A stretch of DNA of 28,473 nucleotides from Alcaligenaceae bacterium (lineage in GTDB: Bacteria; Pseudomonadota; Gammaproteobacteria; Burkholderiales; Burkholderiaceae_B). This document shows positions 14,365-22,429 of the stretch, in pieces (within the stretch, counting starts at the first letter, position 1; every line of letters starts with the position of its first letter). Both the position numbers and the translations under genes were made by a program. The stretch is taken from contig CANCRX010000041.1 of assembly GCA_947380655.1 (NCBI GenBank), forward strand, positions 1-28,473, given 5' to 3'. The notes under the pieces were generated by a model that searched no databases, was not told the DNA's origin, and was given only the letters and a program-made list of their open reading frames with translations.

Positions 14365-15526
14365 GTTTAGTCGCCTCGCACATGCAAAAATTGCAGATCA
14401 TTTGCAATGGAGTCCCGCAATAGGGATATTAGGACCACGTCAAGTTGGTAAGACTACCTTGGCTAAAACCTTTGCTGCGAATGAGGCAAGCTCGATATAT
14501 TTAGATTTAGATACTGCACAAGCGATGGCAAAGCTTGCCAACCCCAGTGCTTTTTTTTCAGCGAATCGTCAGCGCCTGGTTATTCTGGATGAAATTCAAA
14601 ATCATCCCCAACTTCTAAGCGAGTTACGAGGTGAGATTGACGCGGACCGTCGACCTGGCCGGTTTTTGCTGTTAGGTTCTGCTTCATTCAAACTACTCAA
14701 ACAATCCCAGTCTCTTGCTGGACGTTTGTCGCTAGTAGACATGTCCCCTCTAGTATTAAGTGAAGTTTACGAAACTTTTGATGATACGCAGACACTTTGG
14801 CTCAGAGGTGGATTTCCAAACAGCTATTTAGCCAGGACAGCCAATGCTTCATGGGATTGGAGATCGGCACTTATCCGACATTTTTTAAACACGGATTTAC
14901 CTGCCCTGGGTATAAATGTTGAACCACAATTGATGCATCGTTTCTGGAGAATGCTGTCTCATTTACATGGGCAGATGTTTAATGCATCCGCTGTTGCGGC
15001 ATCTCTGGGTATTTCTGCTTCGTCCACAGGACGCTATCTGGATCACCTGTGTGATACGTTAATGGTACGAAAGTTAGAGCCTTACTTCATCAATCTCGGT
15101 AAACGATTAGTTAAATCACCGAAGGTCTACGTGCGTGATAGTGGCTTGCTCCATAATTTGTTGGGTATTCGCGAGGTTAATGACTTGCTAGGTCATCCAG
15201 GAACTGGCGCCTCTTGGGAGGGGTTTGTGGTTGAGCAAATCGCAGCTCATTTGCCCGATGGAGCATCAATGTCTTTTTACCGCACTGCGGCAGGTGCTGA
15301 GTTGGATGTGGTTGTTGAGTTGGGCCTGCGAAAGATAGGTTTTGAAGTGAAATTTTCAAGTGCGCCAAAAGTCACGAAGGGATTTTGGCAAGCCTGCGAT
15401 GATGTGGGCGTGGAGGCCGCGTATATCGTGGCACCTGTACAAACTGGATGGTCGGTGCAAGACAAAGTGGAGGTCATTGGTGTGATGGATATTTCGCAGC
15501 GTCTTGGACGATTGCTGTATATCTAA
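14363..15526 (+). CDS. AAA-family ATPase with DUF4143 domain
   Basis: The protein has 387 residues. The N-terminal AAA_14 domain has Walker A GPRQVGKTT at 24-32 and Walker B LVILDEIQN at 72-80, with an LLGSASF sensor-like motif near 103-109. The C-terminal DUF4143 region has a winged-helix-like portion (SAVAASLGISASSTGRYLDHL) and a final part with WEGFVVEQ (Glu286), AELDVVVE (Asp315) and FEVKF (Glu328, Lys330), which reads like a PD-(D/E)XK nuclease core. The family has no settled function. The start is firm because family members begin just before the GPRQVGKTT block, yet there is no usable leader (see the inverted repeat and promoter). The gene looks more AT-rich by eye than pckG or pyk, so it may have been acquired. 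Confidence 0.9.
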   Translation: MFSRLAHAKIADHLQWSPAIGILGPRQVGKTTLAKTFAANEASSIYLDLDTAQAMAKLANPSAFFSANRQRLVILDEIQNHPQLLSELRGEIDADRRPGRFLLLGSASFKLLKQSQSLAGRLSLVDMSPLVLSEVYETFDDTQTLWLRGGFPNSYLARTANASWDWRSALIRHFLNTDLPALGINVEPQLMHRFWRMLSHLHGQMFNASAVAASLGISASSTGRYLDHLCDTLMVRKLEPYFINLGKRLVKSPKVYVRDSGLLHNLLGIREVNDLLGHPGTGASWEGFVVEQIAAHLPDGASMSFYRTAAGAELDVVVELGLRKIGFEVKFSSAPKVTKGFWQACDDVGVEAAYIVAPVQTGWSVQDKVEVIGVMDISQRLGRLLYI

Positions 15527-15582
15527 TTTAATGCGGCTCGCTTCGCCCTGATAACGAGTCGCACTTCTTATCGCTAAAACAG

Positions 15583-16839
15583 TTAAACAGTCGCCTGCTT
15601 CAGCATCGCATGCAACAACACATTACAACCTGCCTCGATATGATCAGGACTGGCATCCTCAATTTCGTTATGACTGATGCCGTCTTTACAGGGAATAAAA
15701 ATCATCGCAGTCGGTGCGACGCGTGCCATGTAGACCGCATCATGCCCGGCGCCGCTCACGGCATCCATTGCTGACATGCCCATCTCTGTTGCACTGTCAC
15801 GCACGGCATCGACCAGAGGCTTGGCAAAGGCAGCAGGAGGGAAATACACAGTCTGATTCATCTCGATTGAGACTTGGCCCTTCTGGGCAATGACCGCCGC
15901 CTCGGTTTGCAGCGTTGCAACCATCGCAGCGAGTGTTTCGTTGTTATCTGCACGCAAGTCAACTGAAAACTTAACTGTCCCGGGGATGACATTACGGGAG
16001 TTTGGATAAACATCCAGCATGCCCACTGTACCGCGTGCATTGGGGGCATGATCTAGTGCGAGGCGATTGACCAGCTGCACCATATAGGATGCGGCCAGCA
16101 GCGCATCTTTACGCAACGGCATGGGAGTTGGACCTGCGTGGGCCTCTGACCCAGTGACGACTACATCAAACCAGCGCTGACCCAGCGCACCCGTGACCAC
16201 ACCAATGGTTTTATTGTTCGCCTCGAGCACTGGACCTTGTTCGATGTGCGCTTCGAAATAGGCGGCGATGCCTTGCGTGCTGACTTGGTCTTTCCCTGCG
16301 TAACCGATTTCAGTGAGTGCCGAGCCGACTGTTACACCATCACGATCTTTTTGAGCGAGCACTTCGTCAAGTTTGAATTCGCCAATAAAGGTGCCGGATC
16401 CCATCATGACCGGCACAAAGCGCGATCCTTCTTCGTTGGTCCACACGACCACCTCTAAGGGAGCCTCGGTGACGATACCTGCGTCGTTGAGTGTTTTGAA
16501 AACTTCCAGGCCGGCGAGTACGCCGTAGTTACCATCGAATTTCCCACCCGTTGGCTGCGTATCAATATGACTGCCTGTCATGACAACGGGCAGGGCAGGA
16601 TTGCGGCCCGCACGACGCGCGAAAATATTACCGATGCTGTCAACACGGATGGTGCAGCCTGCTGCACGCGCCTGACTGACAAAAAAATCCCTGCCTTGAC
16701 GGTCAAGCGGTGTGAGAGCCAGGCGGCAGACGCCGCCTTTTTGCGTTGCACCGATTGCGGCCAGATCCATCAGGTTATCCCACAGCCGCTTGCCATTGAT
16801 ACGAAGCGAGGAGATTTTGGAATTGGCAACAGCGTTCAT
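15583..16839 (-). CDS. M20-family Zn-dependent N-carbamoyl-amino-acid amidohydrolase / allantoate amidohydrolase-like
   Basis: The protein has 418 residues. GGAG lies five bases before the ATG at 16837-16839. The metal site is complete: His91 (GSHIDTQ), Asp102 (GGKFDGNYG), Glu136/Glu137 (WTNEEGSRF), His198 (FEAHIEQGP) and His390 (DGISHNE). The dimerisation domain begins near GALGQRWFDVVVTGSEAHAG. The family hydrolyses N-carbamoyl-L-amino acids, beta-ureidopropionate or allantoate to the amine with release of CO2 and ammonia (or ureidoglycolate from allantoate). It would naturally follow the hydantoinase/dihydropyrimidinase encoded 6-8 kb away, although pyk and the sulfate operon lie between. 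Divergent from pyk with a 178-base gap. The exact substrate is not distinguishable by eye. Confidence 0.92.
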   Translation of the reverse strand: MNAVANSKISSLRINGKRLWDNLMDLAAIGATQKGGVCRLALTPLDRQGRDFFVSQARAAGCTIRVDSIGNIFARRAGRNPALPVVMTGSHIDTQPTGGKFDGNYGVLAGLEVFKTLNDAGIVTEAPLEVVVWTNEEGSRFVPVMMGSGTFIGEFKLDEVLAQKDRDGVTVGSALTEIGYAGKDQVSTQGIAAYFEAHIEQGPVLEANNKTIGVVTGALGQRWFDVVVTGSEAHAGPTPMPLRKDALLAASYMVQLVNRLALDHAPNARGTVGMLDVYPNSRNVIPGTVKFSVDLRADNNETLAAMVATLQTEAAVIAQKGQVSIEMNQTVYFPPAAFAKPLVDAVRDSATEMGMSAMDAVSGAGHDAVYMARVAPTAMIFIPCKDGISHNEIEDASPDHIEAGCNVLLHAMLKQATV

Positions 16840-16946
16840 AACAGCTCCGGGGAGAGGGGATAGGTGGTTATCTAATGCGGGTATCTAATTTTCTTTAGTG
16901 AATAAAGCCTAAATAAAGCTATCATCACCATTAATAAGACCACGAC

Positions 16947-16980
16947 TGACAGATCGTATAGAGAGGTTTTACGTCTGTCA
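16947..16980 (+). promoter_or_regulatory. Inverted repeat/hairpin upstream of pyk
   Basis: TGACAGA-T-CGT at 16947-16957 pairs with ACG-TCTGTCA at 16971-16980, a 10-bp stem with one bulged T and a 13-base loop. It ends 37 bases before the pyk ATG. It could be a transcription-factor operator over a promoter (a TATAGA lies in the middle) or an element of the mRNA leader. Confidence 0.45.
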
Positions 16981-17017
16981 AACAAACTGATGCGTGACAC
17001 AGGATTAAGATAAAAAA

Positions 17018-18469
17018 ATGAAACTAGACGCCATTTCGCACCGTAATCGAAACACAAAAATTGTCGCGACACTCGGGCCCGCAAGCAGTGAGCCGCAAAT
17101 GATCCGCCGACTGTTTGATGCGGGCGTGGATGTGTTCCGCTTGAATTTTAGCCACGGCACACATGCCGATCATAAAGCACGCTACGACGCGATTCGCCAG
17201 ATTGAGGCCGATGTGGGTCGCCCCGTAGGTATTTTGATGGACTTGCAGGGTCCAAAACTGCGTTTAGGCAAACTGGTAGGCGGCAAGCAGATGCTTGAAA
17301 TCGGCCAAAAGCTCACGCTCGATCTCAATCCTGAGCCAGGTGAAAACGGCAGAGTCCCTTTGTTGCATCCTGAAATTTTTGCAGCAATCCGTCCGGGGGA
17401 TGATTTATTGATCGACGATGGCAAAGTTCGCTTACGCGTCTTGAGTTGCAACAAAGAGCGCGCCGAAGTACAGGCCTTGAACGCAGGCATGATTTCTGAC
17501 CGTAAAGGTGTGAACGTTCCTGGCGCGATTTTGCCGCTGTCAGCGTTGACTGAGAAAGACCGTGAAGATTTAGCATTCGGGCTGAGCATCGGAATTGACT
17601 GGATTGCGCTGTCTTTCGTACAGCGCCCTGAAGATATCCACGAACTCAAAGCGATTGTGGGTAATCGTGCCTGGGTGATGGCCAAATTAGAAAAGCCCTC
17701 AGCGATTGACTCACTCGAAGCGATTGTCGCAGGCTCTGATGGAGTGATGGTCGCACGTGGTGATCTAGGCGTGGAATTGCCACCAGAAGATGTACCTGTC
17801 CTGCAAAAACGTATTGTCAGAGCGTGCCGCGAAGCCGGTAAACCGGTCATCGTTGCTACGCAGATGATGGAGTCGATGATTACTTCGCCTGTCCCGACAC
17901 GTGCCGAAGTCAGCGACGTTGCAACCGCTGTCTACGACGGCGTGGATGCGGTCATGTTGTCAGCAGAATCAGCTTCCGGGGCCTATCCGATCGAGGCAGT
18001 TGAAATGATGGATCGGATTTTGCAAAGTACCGAGCGTGATCCCCTGCAACGCGTGACGATGGATGCAGTCGCCTCGCACCGGCGCAGCGACGCGCGAGAT
18101 GCGATTTCAGCGGCGATTCGCACCGTGGCTGAAACCTTGCCTGTCGCCGCAACCGTTGCCTATACCTCCTCAGGTGCAACGACCTTGCGCGTGGCTCATG
18201 AGCGTCCACGCGCGCCGATTCTCAGTATGACGCCTGTACCGGCGGCTGCACGCAGATTATCGCTGGTCTGGGGTGTACATTCCATTCAGGCAGCCGATGT
18301 CGAAAGCACAGAGGAAATTGTGATGCATTCAACACTCGCGGCTAAAAAACACGGTTTTGGCGCACCCGGTCAGGCTTTGCTGATCATCGCCGGCACACCT
18401 TTTGGTGTGTCAGGTTCAACCAACCTGTTGCGTATTGCGTGGATTGGCGATCAGCCGGATGTGAGCTGA
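17018..18469 (+). CDS. pyk: Pyruvate kinase
   Basis: The 483-residue length fits bacterial pyruvate kinase, which makes pyruvate and ATP from PEP and ADP. Motifs in order are NTKIVATLGPASSEPQMI, VFRLNFSHGTHADH, GILMDLQGPKLRLG, the active-site signature VMAKLEKPSAIDSLEAI (catalytic Lys in AKLEKP), DGVMVARGDLGVELP, IVATQMMESMI with TRAEVSDVATAVYDGVDAVMLSAESASGAYP after it, and a C-terminal allosteric domain. An AGGA lies about a dozen bases before the ATG. It converges on cysA with only 28 bases between stops and no clear terminator there. Together with pckG, 3 kb upstream, it covers both directions of the PEP node, though the two are separately transcribed. Confidence 0.97.
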   Translation: MKLDAISHRNRNTKIVATLGPASSEPQMIRRLFDAGVDVFRLNFSHGTHADHKARYDAIRQIEADVGRPVGILMDLQGPKLRLGKLVGGKQMLEIGQKLTLDLNPEPGENGRVPLLHPEIFAAIRPGDDLLIDDGKVRLRVLSCNKERAEVQALNAGMISDRKGVNVPGAILPLSALTEKDREDLAFGLSIGIDWIALSFVQRPEDIHELKAIVGNRAWVMAKLEKPSAIDSLEAIVAGSDGVMVARGDLGVELPPEDVPVLQKRIVRACREAGKPVIVATQMMESMITSPVPTRAEVSDVATAVYDGVDAVMLSAESASGAYPIEAVEMMDRILQSTERDPLQRVTMDAVASHRRSDARDAISAAIRTVAETLPVAATVAYTSSGATTLRVAHERPRAPILSMTPVPAAARRLSLVWGVHSIQAADVESTEEIVMHSTLAAKKHGFGAPGQALLIIAGTPFGVSGSTNLLRIAWIGDQPDVS

Positions 18470-18497
18470 TCGCGTTTACATCTCAGTCAGACAGCGT

Positions 18498-19577
18498 TTA
18501 GTGGCTGAACACGCGAAGCGCTGTCGGTACGAGTTTGACCAGCATGCCTTCTTTAAGCGCGGCATCTTGGACCCGGTTACGGGGCCACTGCACTTCGTAC
18601 TCGATCGGTTTACCTGAGTCGGTCAGTGCGCCTTGAGAGGTGAGCTCGATTTTCGAGGTTTGTCCAAACGAAAGAATTCTGTCTATGACTGCAGGGATGC
18701 CCGTCTGTGTGCTTTGCGCGGTCACGATGTCGAGATCGGCGGGGCGCGCAAACGCGATGACCGAATCCTCATCCGGACTCAGTAACGGAGTCGAGTGATC
18801 CAGAAGAATATCTCCGATTTTGAATTTTCCTCCTGTCAACGCGCCTTCGAAGCGATTGACGTTACCTAAAAATCCATAGGCGAAAGGTGTTGCCGGGTGA
18901 TCATAGACTTGCTCTGGGCTGCCCACCTGTTCAAGTCGTCCGCGGTTCATCAGCACCACGGTGTCAGAGACCTCGAGGGCTTCTTCCTGATCATGGGTTA
19001 CAAAAACAGATGTGACATGCAATTCGTCATGCAGTTTGCGTAACCATTTGCGCAGTTCCTTACGGACTTTTGCGTCGAGTGCGCCAAACGGCTCGTCAAG
19101 TAACAGCACGCGTGGTTCGATGGCCAGCGCACGTGCCAAGGCAATACGCTGTCTCTGACCGCCAGAGAGCTGGGAAGGGAAGCGATCCTTCAGAAATTTC
19201 AGTTGCACCATGTCGAGCAATTCGTGGACTTTATCCCGAATTTTTTCCTCACTCGGCCGCTCATTTCTGGGTTTGACACGCAGACCGAAGGCAACGTTTT
19301 CAAACACACTCATGTGACGAAACAAGGCGTAGTGCTGAAACACAAAGCCGACCTGACGCTCACGCGCACCCGCAAGTGTGGCGTCATCATCCTCGAGATA
19401 AATACTGCCATGATCTGCTGTTTCAAGACCCGCGATGATGCGTAACAAAGTCGTTTTGCCACAACCCGAGGGACCGAGCAGTGCCACCAGTTCACCCGAG
19501 TCGATACGTAAATTTATGTCATCCAGCACACGGATCTGGCCGAAATTTTTCGTGATGTTTTTAACTTCAATGCTCAT
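18498..19577 (-). CDS. cysA: Sulfate/thiosulfate ABC transporter ATPase
   Basis: The protein has 359 residues from the ATG at 19575-19577, whose ATGA overlaps the cysW stop and has GAGG eight bases upstream; a longer frame to 19622 would intrude into cysW. Walker A is GPSGCGKTT at 35-43, the Q-loop FVFQHYALF, the signature LSGGQRQR, Walker B VLLLDEPFGALD and the switch histidine FVTHDQEEAL. The FQHYALFRHMSVFENVAFGL stretch and the C-terminal TOBE-like part (about 235-359) are typical of CysA. It energises import through CysT and CysW from the inner face of the membrane. Last gene of a four-gene operon. Confidence 0.96.
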   Translation of the reverse strand: MSIEVKNITKNFGQIRVLDDINLRIDSGELVALLGPSGCGKTTLLRIIAGLETADHGSIYLEDDDATLAGARERQVGFVFQHYALFRHMSVFENVAFGLRVKPRNERPSEEKIRDKVHELLDMVQLKFLKDRFPSQLSGGQRQRIALARALAIEPRVLLLDEPFGALDAKVRKELRKWLRKLHDELHVTSVFVTHDQEEALEVSDTVVLMNRGRLEQVGSPEQVYDHPATPFAYGFLGNVNRFEGALTGGKFKIGDILLDHSTPLLSPDEDSVIAFARPADLDIVTAQSTQTGIPAVIDRILSFGQTSKIELTSQGALTDSGKPIEYEVQWPRNRVQDAALKEGMLVKLVPTALRVFSH

Positions 19578-20446
19578 GACAAACCTCGGGCGAGCTGTTG
19601 TTCGGCTTGATGCTGACGCCATTCGACAAACGTTTTGATCCCTAACGTGAGCAAGGCCAGTAGCGCTAAAAGAGAGGCGATTGCAAACGCGGCAACCGAC
19701 TGATATTCGTTATATAAAATTTCAACCTGCAAGGGCATCGTGTTGGTTTGTCCGCGTATGTGACCCGATACGACTGCAACCGCGCCGAACTCACCCATTG
19801 AGCGCGCATTACACAGAATGACGCCGTAGATAAGTCCCCATTTGATATTGGGCAAGGTGACCTTGGTAAACACCTGCCAGCCACTCGCGCCCAGCACGAT
19901 GGCTGCTTGTTCTTCGTCCGTACCTTGGGATTGCATGAGAGGAATCAGCTCGCGCGCGATAAAGGGTAGGGTGACAAATACCGTTGCGATAATCATGCCT
20001 GGCACGGCAAAAATGATTTTGATGTCGTGTGCAAGCAGCCAGCCACCGAACCATCCGTTGGCACCAAATACCAGTACATAGACCAGGCCTGCCACCACCG
20101 GTGAAACTGAAAAAGGCAAATCAATCAAGGTGATTAAAAAGGATTTACCTTTGAAGTCGTGTTTGGCAACCGCCCAGGCTGCACACACACCGAAGGCCAG
20201 GTTCATCGGCACGACAATGGCCGTGATGAATAGCGTCAGACGCACTGCAGCCCAGGAGTCCGGATCTTCCATCGCCGCAAAATAGGCGCCTAGTCCTTTA
20301 CGCAGCGCTTCGGTAAAGACCGCAGCCAATGGCAGTACGAGAAATAGAAATACAAATAACAGTGCGAGGGTGATGAGCAGGCGTCTGATGAATGTGGATT
20401 CTGTGGCGCTGGTGCTTGCACGTTGGACGATCAACGGTTGGCTCAT
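19574..20446 (-). CDS. cysW: Sulfate ABC transporter permease CysW
   Basis: The protein has 290 residues from the ATG at 20444-20446, which overlaps the cysT stop as ATGA and has AGGGA about eight bases upstream. An upstream in-frame start at 20476 would lie within cysT. There are about six transmembrane helices. The inner-membrane permease loop that contacts CysA is EEQAAIVLGASGWQVFTKVTLP (EAA-type motif). The segment CNARSMGEFGAVAVVSGHIRGQTNT is the usual CysW C-terminal signature. It pairs with CysT to form the channel for sulfate or thiosulfate. Confidence 0.96.
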   Translation of the reverse strand: MSQPLIVQRASTSATESTFIRRLLITLALLFVFLFLVLPLAAVFTEALRKGLGAYFAAMEDPDSWAAVRLTLFITAIVVPMNLAFGVCAAWAVAKHDFKGKSFLITLIDLPFSVSPVVAGLVYVLVFGANGWFGGWLLAHDIKIIFAVPGMIIATVFVTLPFIARELIPLMQSQGTDEEQAAIVLGASGWQVFTKVTLPNIKWGLIYGVILCNARSMGEFGAVAVVSGHIRGQTNTMPLQVEILYNEYQSVAAFAIASLLALLALLTLGIKTFVEWRQHQAEQQLARGLS

Positions 20447-21327
20447 GATTTCATCCCTGCACGTTTGCGCTGCCAAGCCTGTAGCAGATTGATAATCATC
20501 AGCAGGACGAAGGAACCAATCAGCATGACAACAGCCACTGCAGTGGCTCCGGCAAAGTCGTATTGTTCGAGTTTGCCGATAATAATGAGTGAGGTGATCT
20601 CAGACACCATGGGCATATTGCCAGCAATAAAAATCACTGAACCATACTCACCAATTGCCCGGGCAAACGCCATGGCAAACCCCGTCAGCAGCGCGGGTGT
20701 GATGGTGGGTAAGATGACTTTGATGAAGGTTTGCAGAGGGCTGGCACCCAGGCAGGTGGCAGCTTCTTCGAGTTCTTTTTCCGCATCTTCCAGTACCGGT
20801 TGCACCGTGCGCACAACAAAAGGGATGCCGATAAAAATCAGTGCGACCACCACACCTGCCGGCGTAAACGCAATCTGAATTCCCCAGGACTCAAGCGGTG
20901 CGCCTAACCAGCCGTTGGGCGCGAGTAATGCGGTCAGGGCAATGCCAGCTACGGCAGTCGGTAAGGCAAATGGTAAATCCACCAAGGCGTCGACTAGTTT
21001 TTTACCGGGAAACTCATAACGCACCAGTACCCAGGCGAGCAGTAACCCCGTGACCAGATTAAACAGTGCAGCAAGCAACGCAGCACCGAAGGTCAGCCGG
21101 TAAGACGCCATGACACGGGGCGAGCTTACAGCAGCCCAGAAATCATCGAGACTGAGAGTGAATGTTTTAAAAAATAGAGCGGATAGCGGAATCAGGACGA
21201 TCAGACTCAGGTAGAGCATAGTCAGACCGATCGTCAGCCCGAAGCCGGGCATCACACGCTGTTGTTTAAGCCGCTTTAAATGGGAGACCCCGCCAGTTTC
21301 TGGCGAGGTCAATAATGATTGCGTCAT
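20443..21327 (-). CDS. cysT: Sulfate ABC transporter permease CysT (CysU)
   Basis: The protein has 294 residues. The ATG at 21325-21327 follows the sbp stop with no gap (TAAATG), so initiation probably depends on terminating ribosomes. About six transmembrane helices are seen, the first near LTIGLTMLYLSLIVLIPLSALF. The EAA loop is EEAATCLGASPLQTFIKVILP, and the segment FARAIGEYGSVIFIAGNMP is characteristic of CysT. It is the partner of CysW. Confidence 0.96.
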   Translation of the reverse strand: MTQSLLTSPETGGVSHLKRLKQQRVMPGFGLTIGLTMLYLSLIVLIPLSALFFKTFTLSLDDFWAAVSSPRVMASYRLTFGAALLAALFNLVTGLLLAWVLVRYEFPGKKLVDALVDLPFALPTAVAGIALTALLAPNGWLGAPLESWGIQIAFTPAGVVVALIFIGIPFVVRTVQPVLEDAEKELEEAATCLGASPLQTFIKVILPTITPALLTGFAMAFARAIGEYGSVIFIAGNMPMVSEITSLIIIGKLEQYDFAGATAVAVVMLIGSFVLLMIINLLQAWQRKRAGMKS

Positions 21328-22326
21328 TTATTTGCCAGTGGTGTAGATCTTGTCGAACAAGCCACCGTCATTAAAGTGAATTTTCTGTGCCTCAGAAAAA
21401 CTGCCGAAATATTCATTCACAGTAAAAAACTGGATCGGCTTGAAAATGTCTTTGTATTTTTCCAGGATGGCTTGTGAACGAGGGCGGATCGCATGCTTGG
21501 CAGCGATTTCCTGACCGGCGTCGGTATACAAAAATTCCAGATAGGCGCGGGCCTGTTCACGTGTGCCTTTTTTATCGACGGTACGATTGACGATTGCGAC
21601 TGGATTTTCCGCGACGATACTCGATGAGGGATGAATCACATCGACCTTGCCTTCACCGAATTCACGATTGACAGATACGACTTCGGACTCGAAGGTGATC
21701 AGTGCATCGCCGATATTGCGTTGCAGAAAAATCGAGGTCGCATCACGACCGCCTTTGGCCAAGATTGGGACGTTTTTATACATCTTGGTGACGAACTCTT
21801 GCGCTTGCGCCTCGGTGCCGCCATTTTTCAGGACCTGCCCCCACGCTGCCAGATAGGCCATCCGGCCATTGCCACCGGTTTTAGGGTTGACGACGACTAT
21901 TTTTACGTCTGATTTGAGCAGGTCGTTCCAGTCTTTGATACCTTTAGGGTTGCCACGACGCACCAGAAAGAGCATGGTTGAGGTAGTGGGCGAGGCATCA
22001 AAGGCAAACTGTTTGTTCCAGTCTTTAGAAACAACGCCCGTGCTTGCAAGAAACTCCACATCAGTCGTGGTGTTCATGGTGACGACGTCGGCCGCAAGTC
22101 CATCGTTGACCGCACGGGCTTGGGCACTTGAGCCACCGTGTGACTGATCAATTTTGATGTCTTTACCCGTACTTTTTTTGTACTCAGCGACGAAAGCCGT
22201 ATTGAAATCTTTATAAAACTCGCGCGCGACGTCATAAGAAACGTTGAGCAAGGTGGTCTGTGCAGAGACGTGATGGCCGATAGAGAGGGCAAAGATAGCG
22301 GCTGCGATCAGTAAAAGCTTTTTCAT
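21328..22326 (-). CDS. sbp: Periplasmic sulfate-binding protein
   Basis: The protein has 332 residues. I take the ATG at 22324-22326, which begins a normal signal peptide (MKKLLLIAAAIFALSIGHHVSA, cleavage before QTTLLN); an upstream ATG at 22362 would add a 12-residue polar extension. Family marks are LLNVSYDVAREFYKDFN at the mature N-terminus, DQSHGGSSAQARAV (sulfate-binding loop), NPKTGGNGRMAYLAAWG and GDALITFESEV. It captures sulfate or thiosulfate for CysTWA. Sbp and CysP are hard to separate by eye. First gene of its operon; the 103-base gap upstream has A/T-rich palindromes that suggest a regulated promoter. Confidence 0.95.
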   Translation of the reverse strand: MKKLLLIAAAIFALSIGHHVSAQTTLLNVSYDVAREFYKDFNTAFVAEYKKSTGKDIKIDQSHGGSSAQARAVNDGLAADVVTMNTTTDVEFLASTGVVSKDWNKQFAFDASPTTSTMLFLVRRGNPKGIKDWNDLLKSDVKIVVVNPKTGGNGRMAYLAAWGQVLKNGGTEAQAQEFVTKMYKNVPILAKGGRDATSIFLQRNIGDALITFESEVVSVNREFGEGKVDVIHPSSSIVAENPVAIVNRTVDKKGTREQARAYLEFLYTDAGQEIAAKHAIRPRSQAILEKYKDIFKPIQFFTVNEYFGSFSEAQKIHFNDGGLFDKIYTTGK

Positions 22327-22380
22327 TTCAACCAGGTCTGTGAGGCAAGATAAGTGCCCCATTCTGCTTGATTTCTATAA

Positions 22381-22423
22381 AACCAAAAAGTACTTTTTTG
22401 TTCTATGTATATATCTTTTGGTT
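22381..22423. promoter_or_regulatory. A/T-rich palindromes upstream of sbp
   Basis: AAAAAGTACTTTTT at 22385-22398 is a perfect 14-bp palindrome. AACCAAAA at 22381-22388 and TTTTGGTT at 22416-22423 form an outer inverted repeat. On the minus strand a TATAGA -10-like box lies just downstream (complement of 22374-22379), with no good -35. This arrangement suits an activator-dependent promoter such as one using CysB, but the factor is inferred. Confidence 0.4.
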
Positions 22424-22429
22424 ATTAAA

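Noticed and set aside
15533..15562. Inverted repeat GCGGCTCG / CGAGTCGC between the ATPase and amidohydrolase genes as a terminator
   Set aside because: The stem has a G-T mismatch, a 14-base loop and no T-run, so support is too weak.
17182..17850. Long minus-strand open frame (222 codons) inside pyk
   Set aside because: It lies wholly antisense to a clear pyruvate kinase gene, has low-complexity composition (Ser/Pro/Arg rich) and no ribosome site or family motif.
19578..19622. Upstream extension of cysA
   Set aside because: It intrudes into cysW and adds residues foreign to CysA; the ATGA overlap at 19574-19577 is the normal coupled start.
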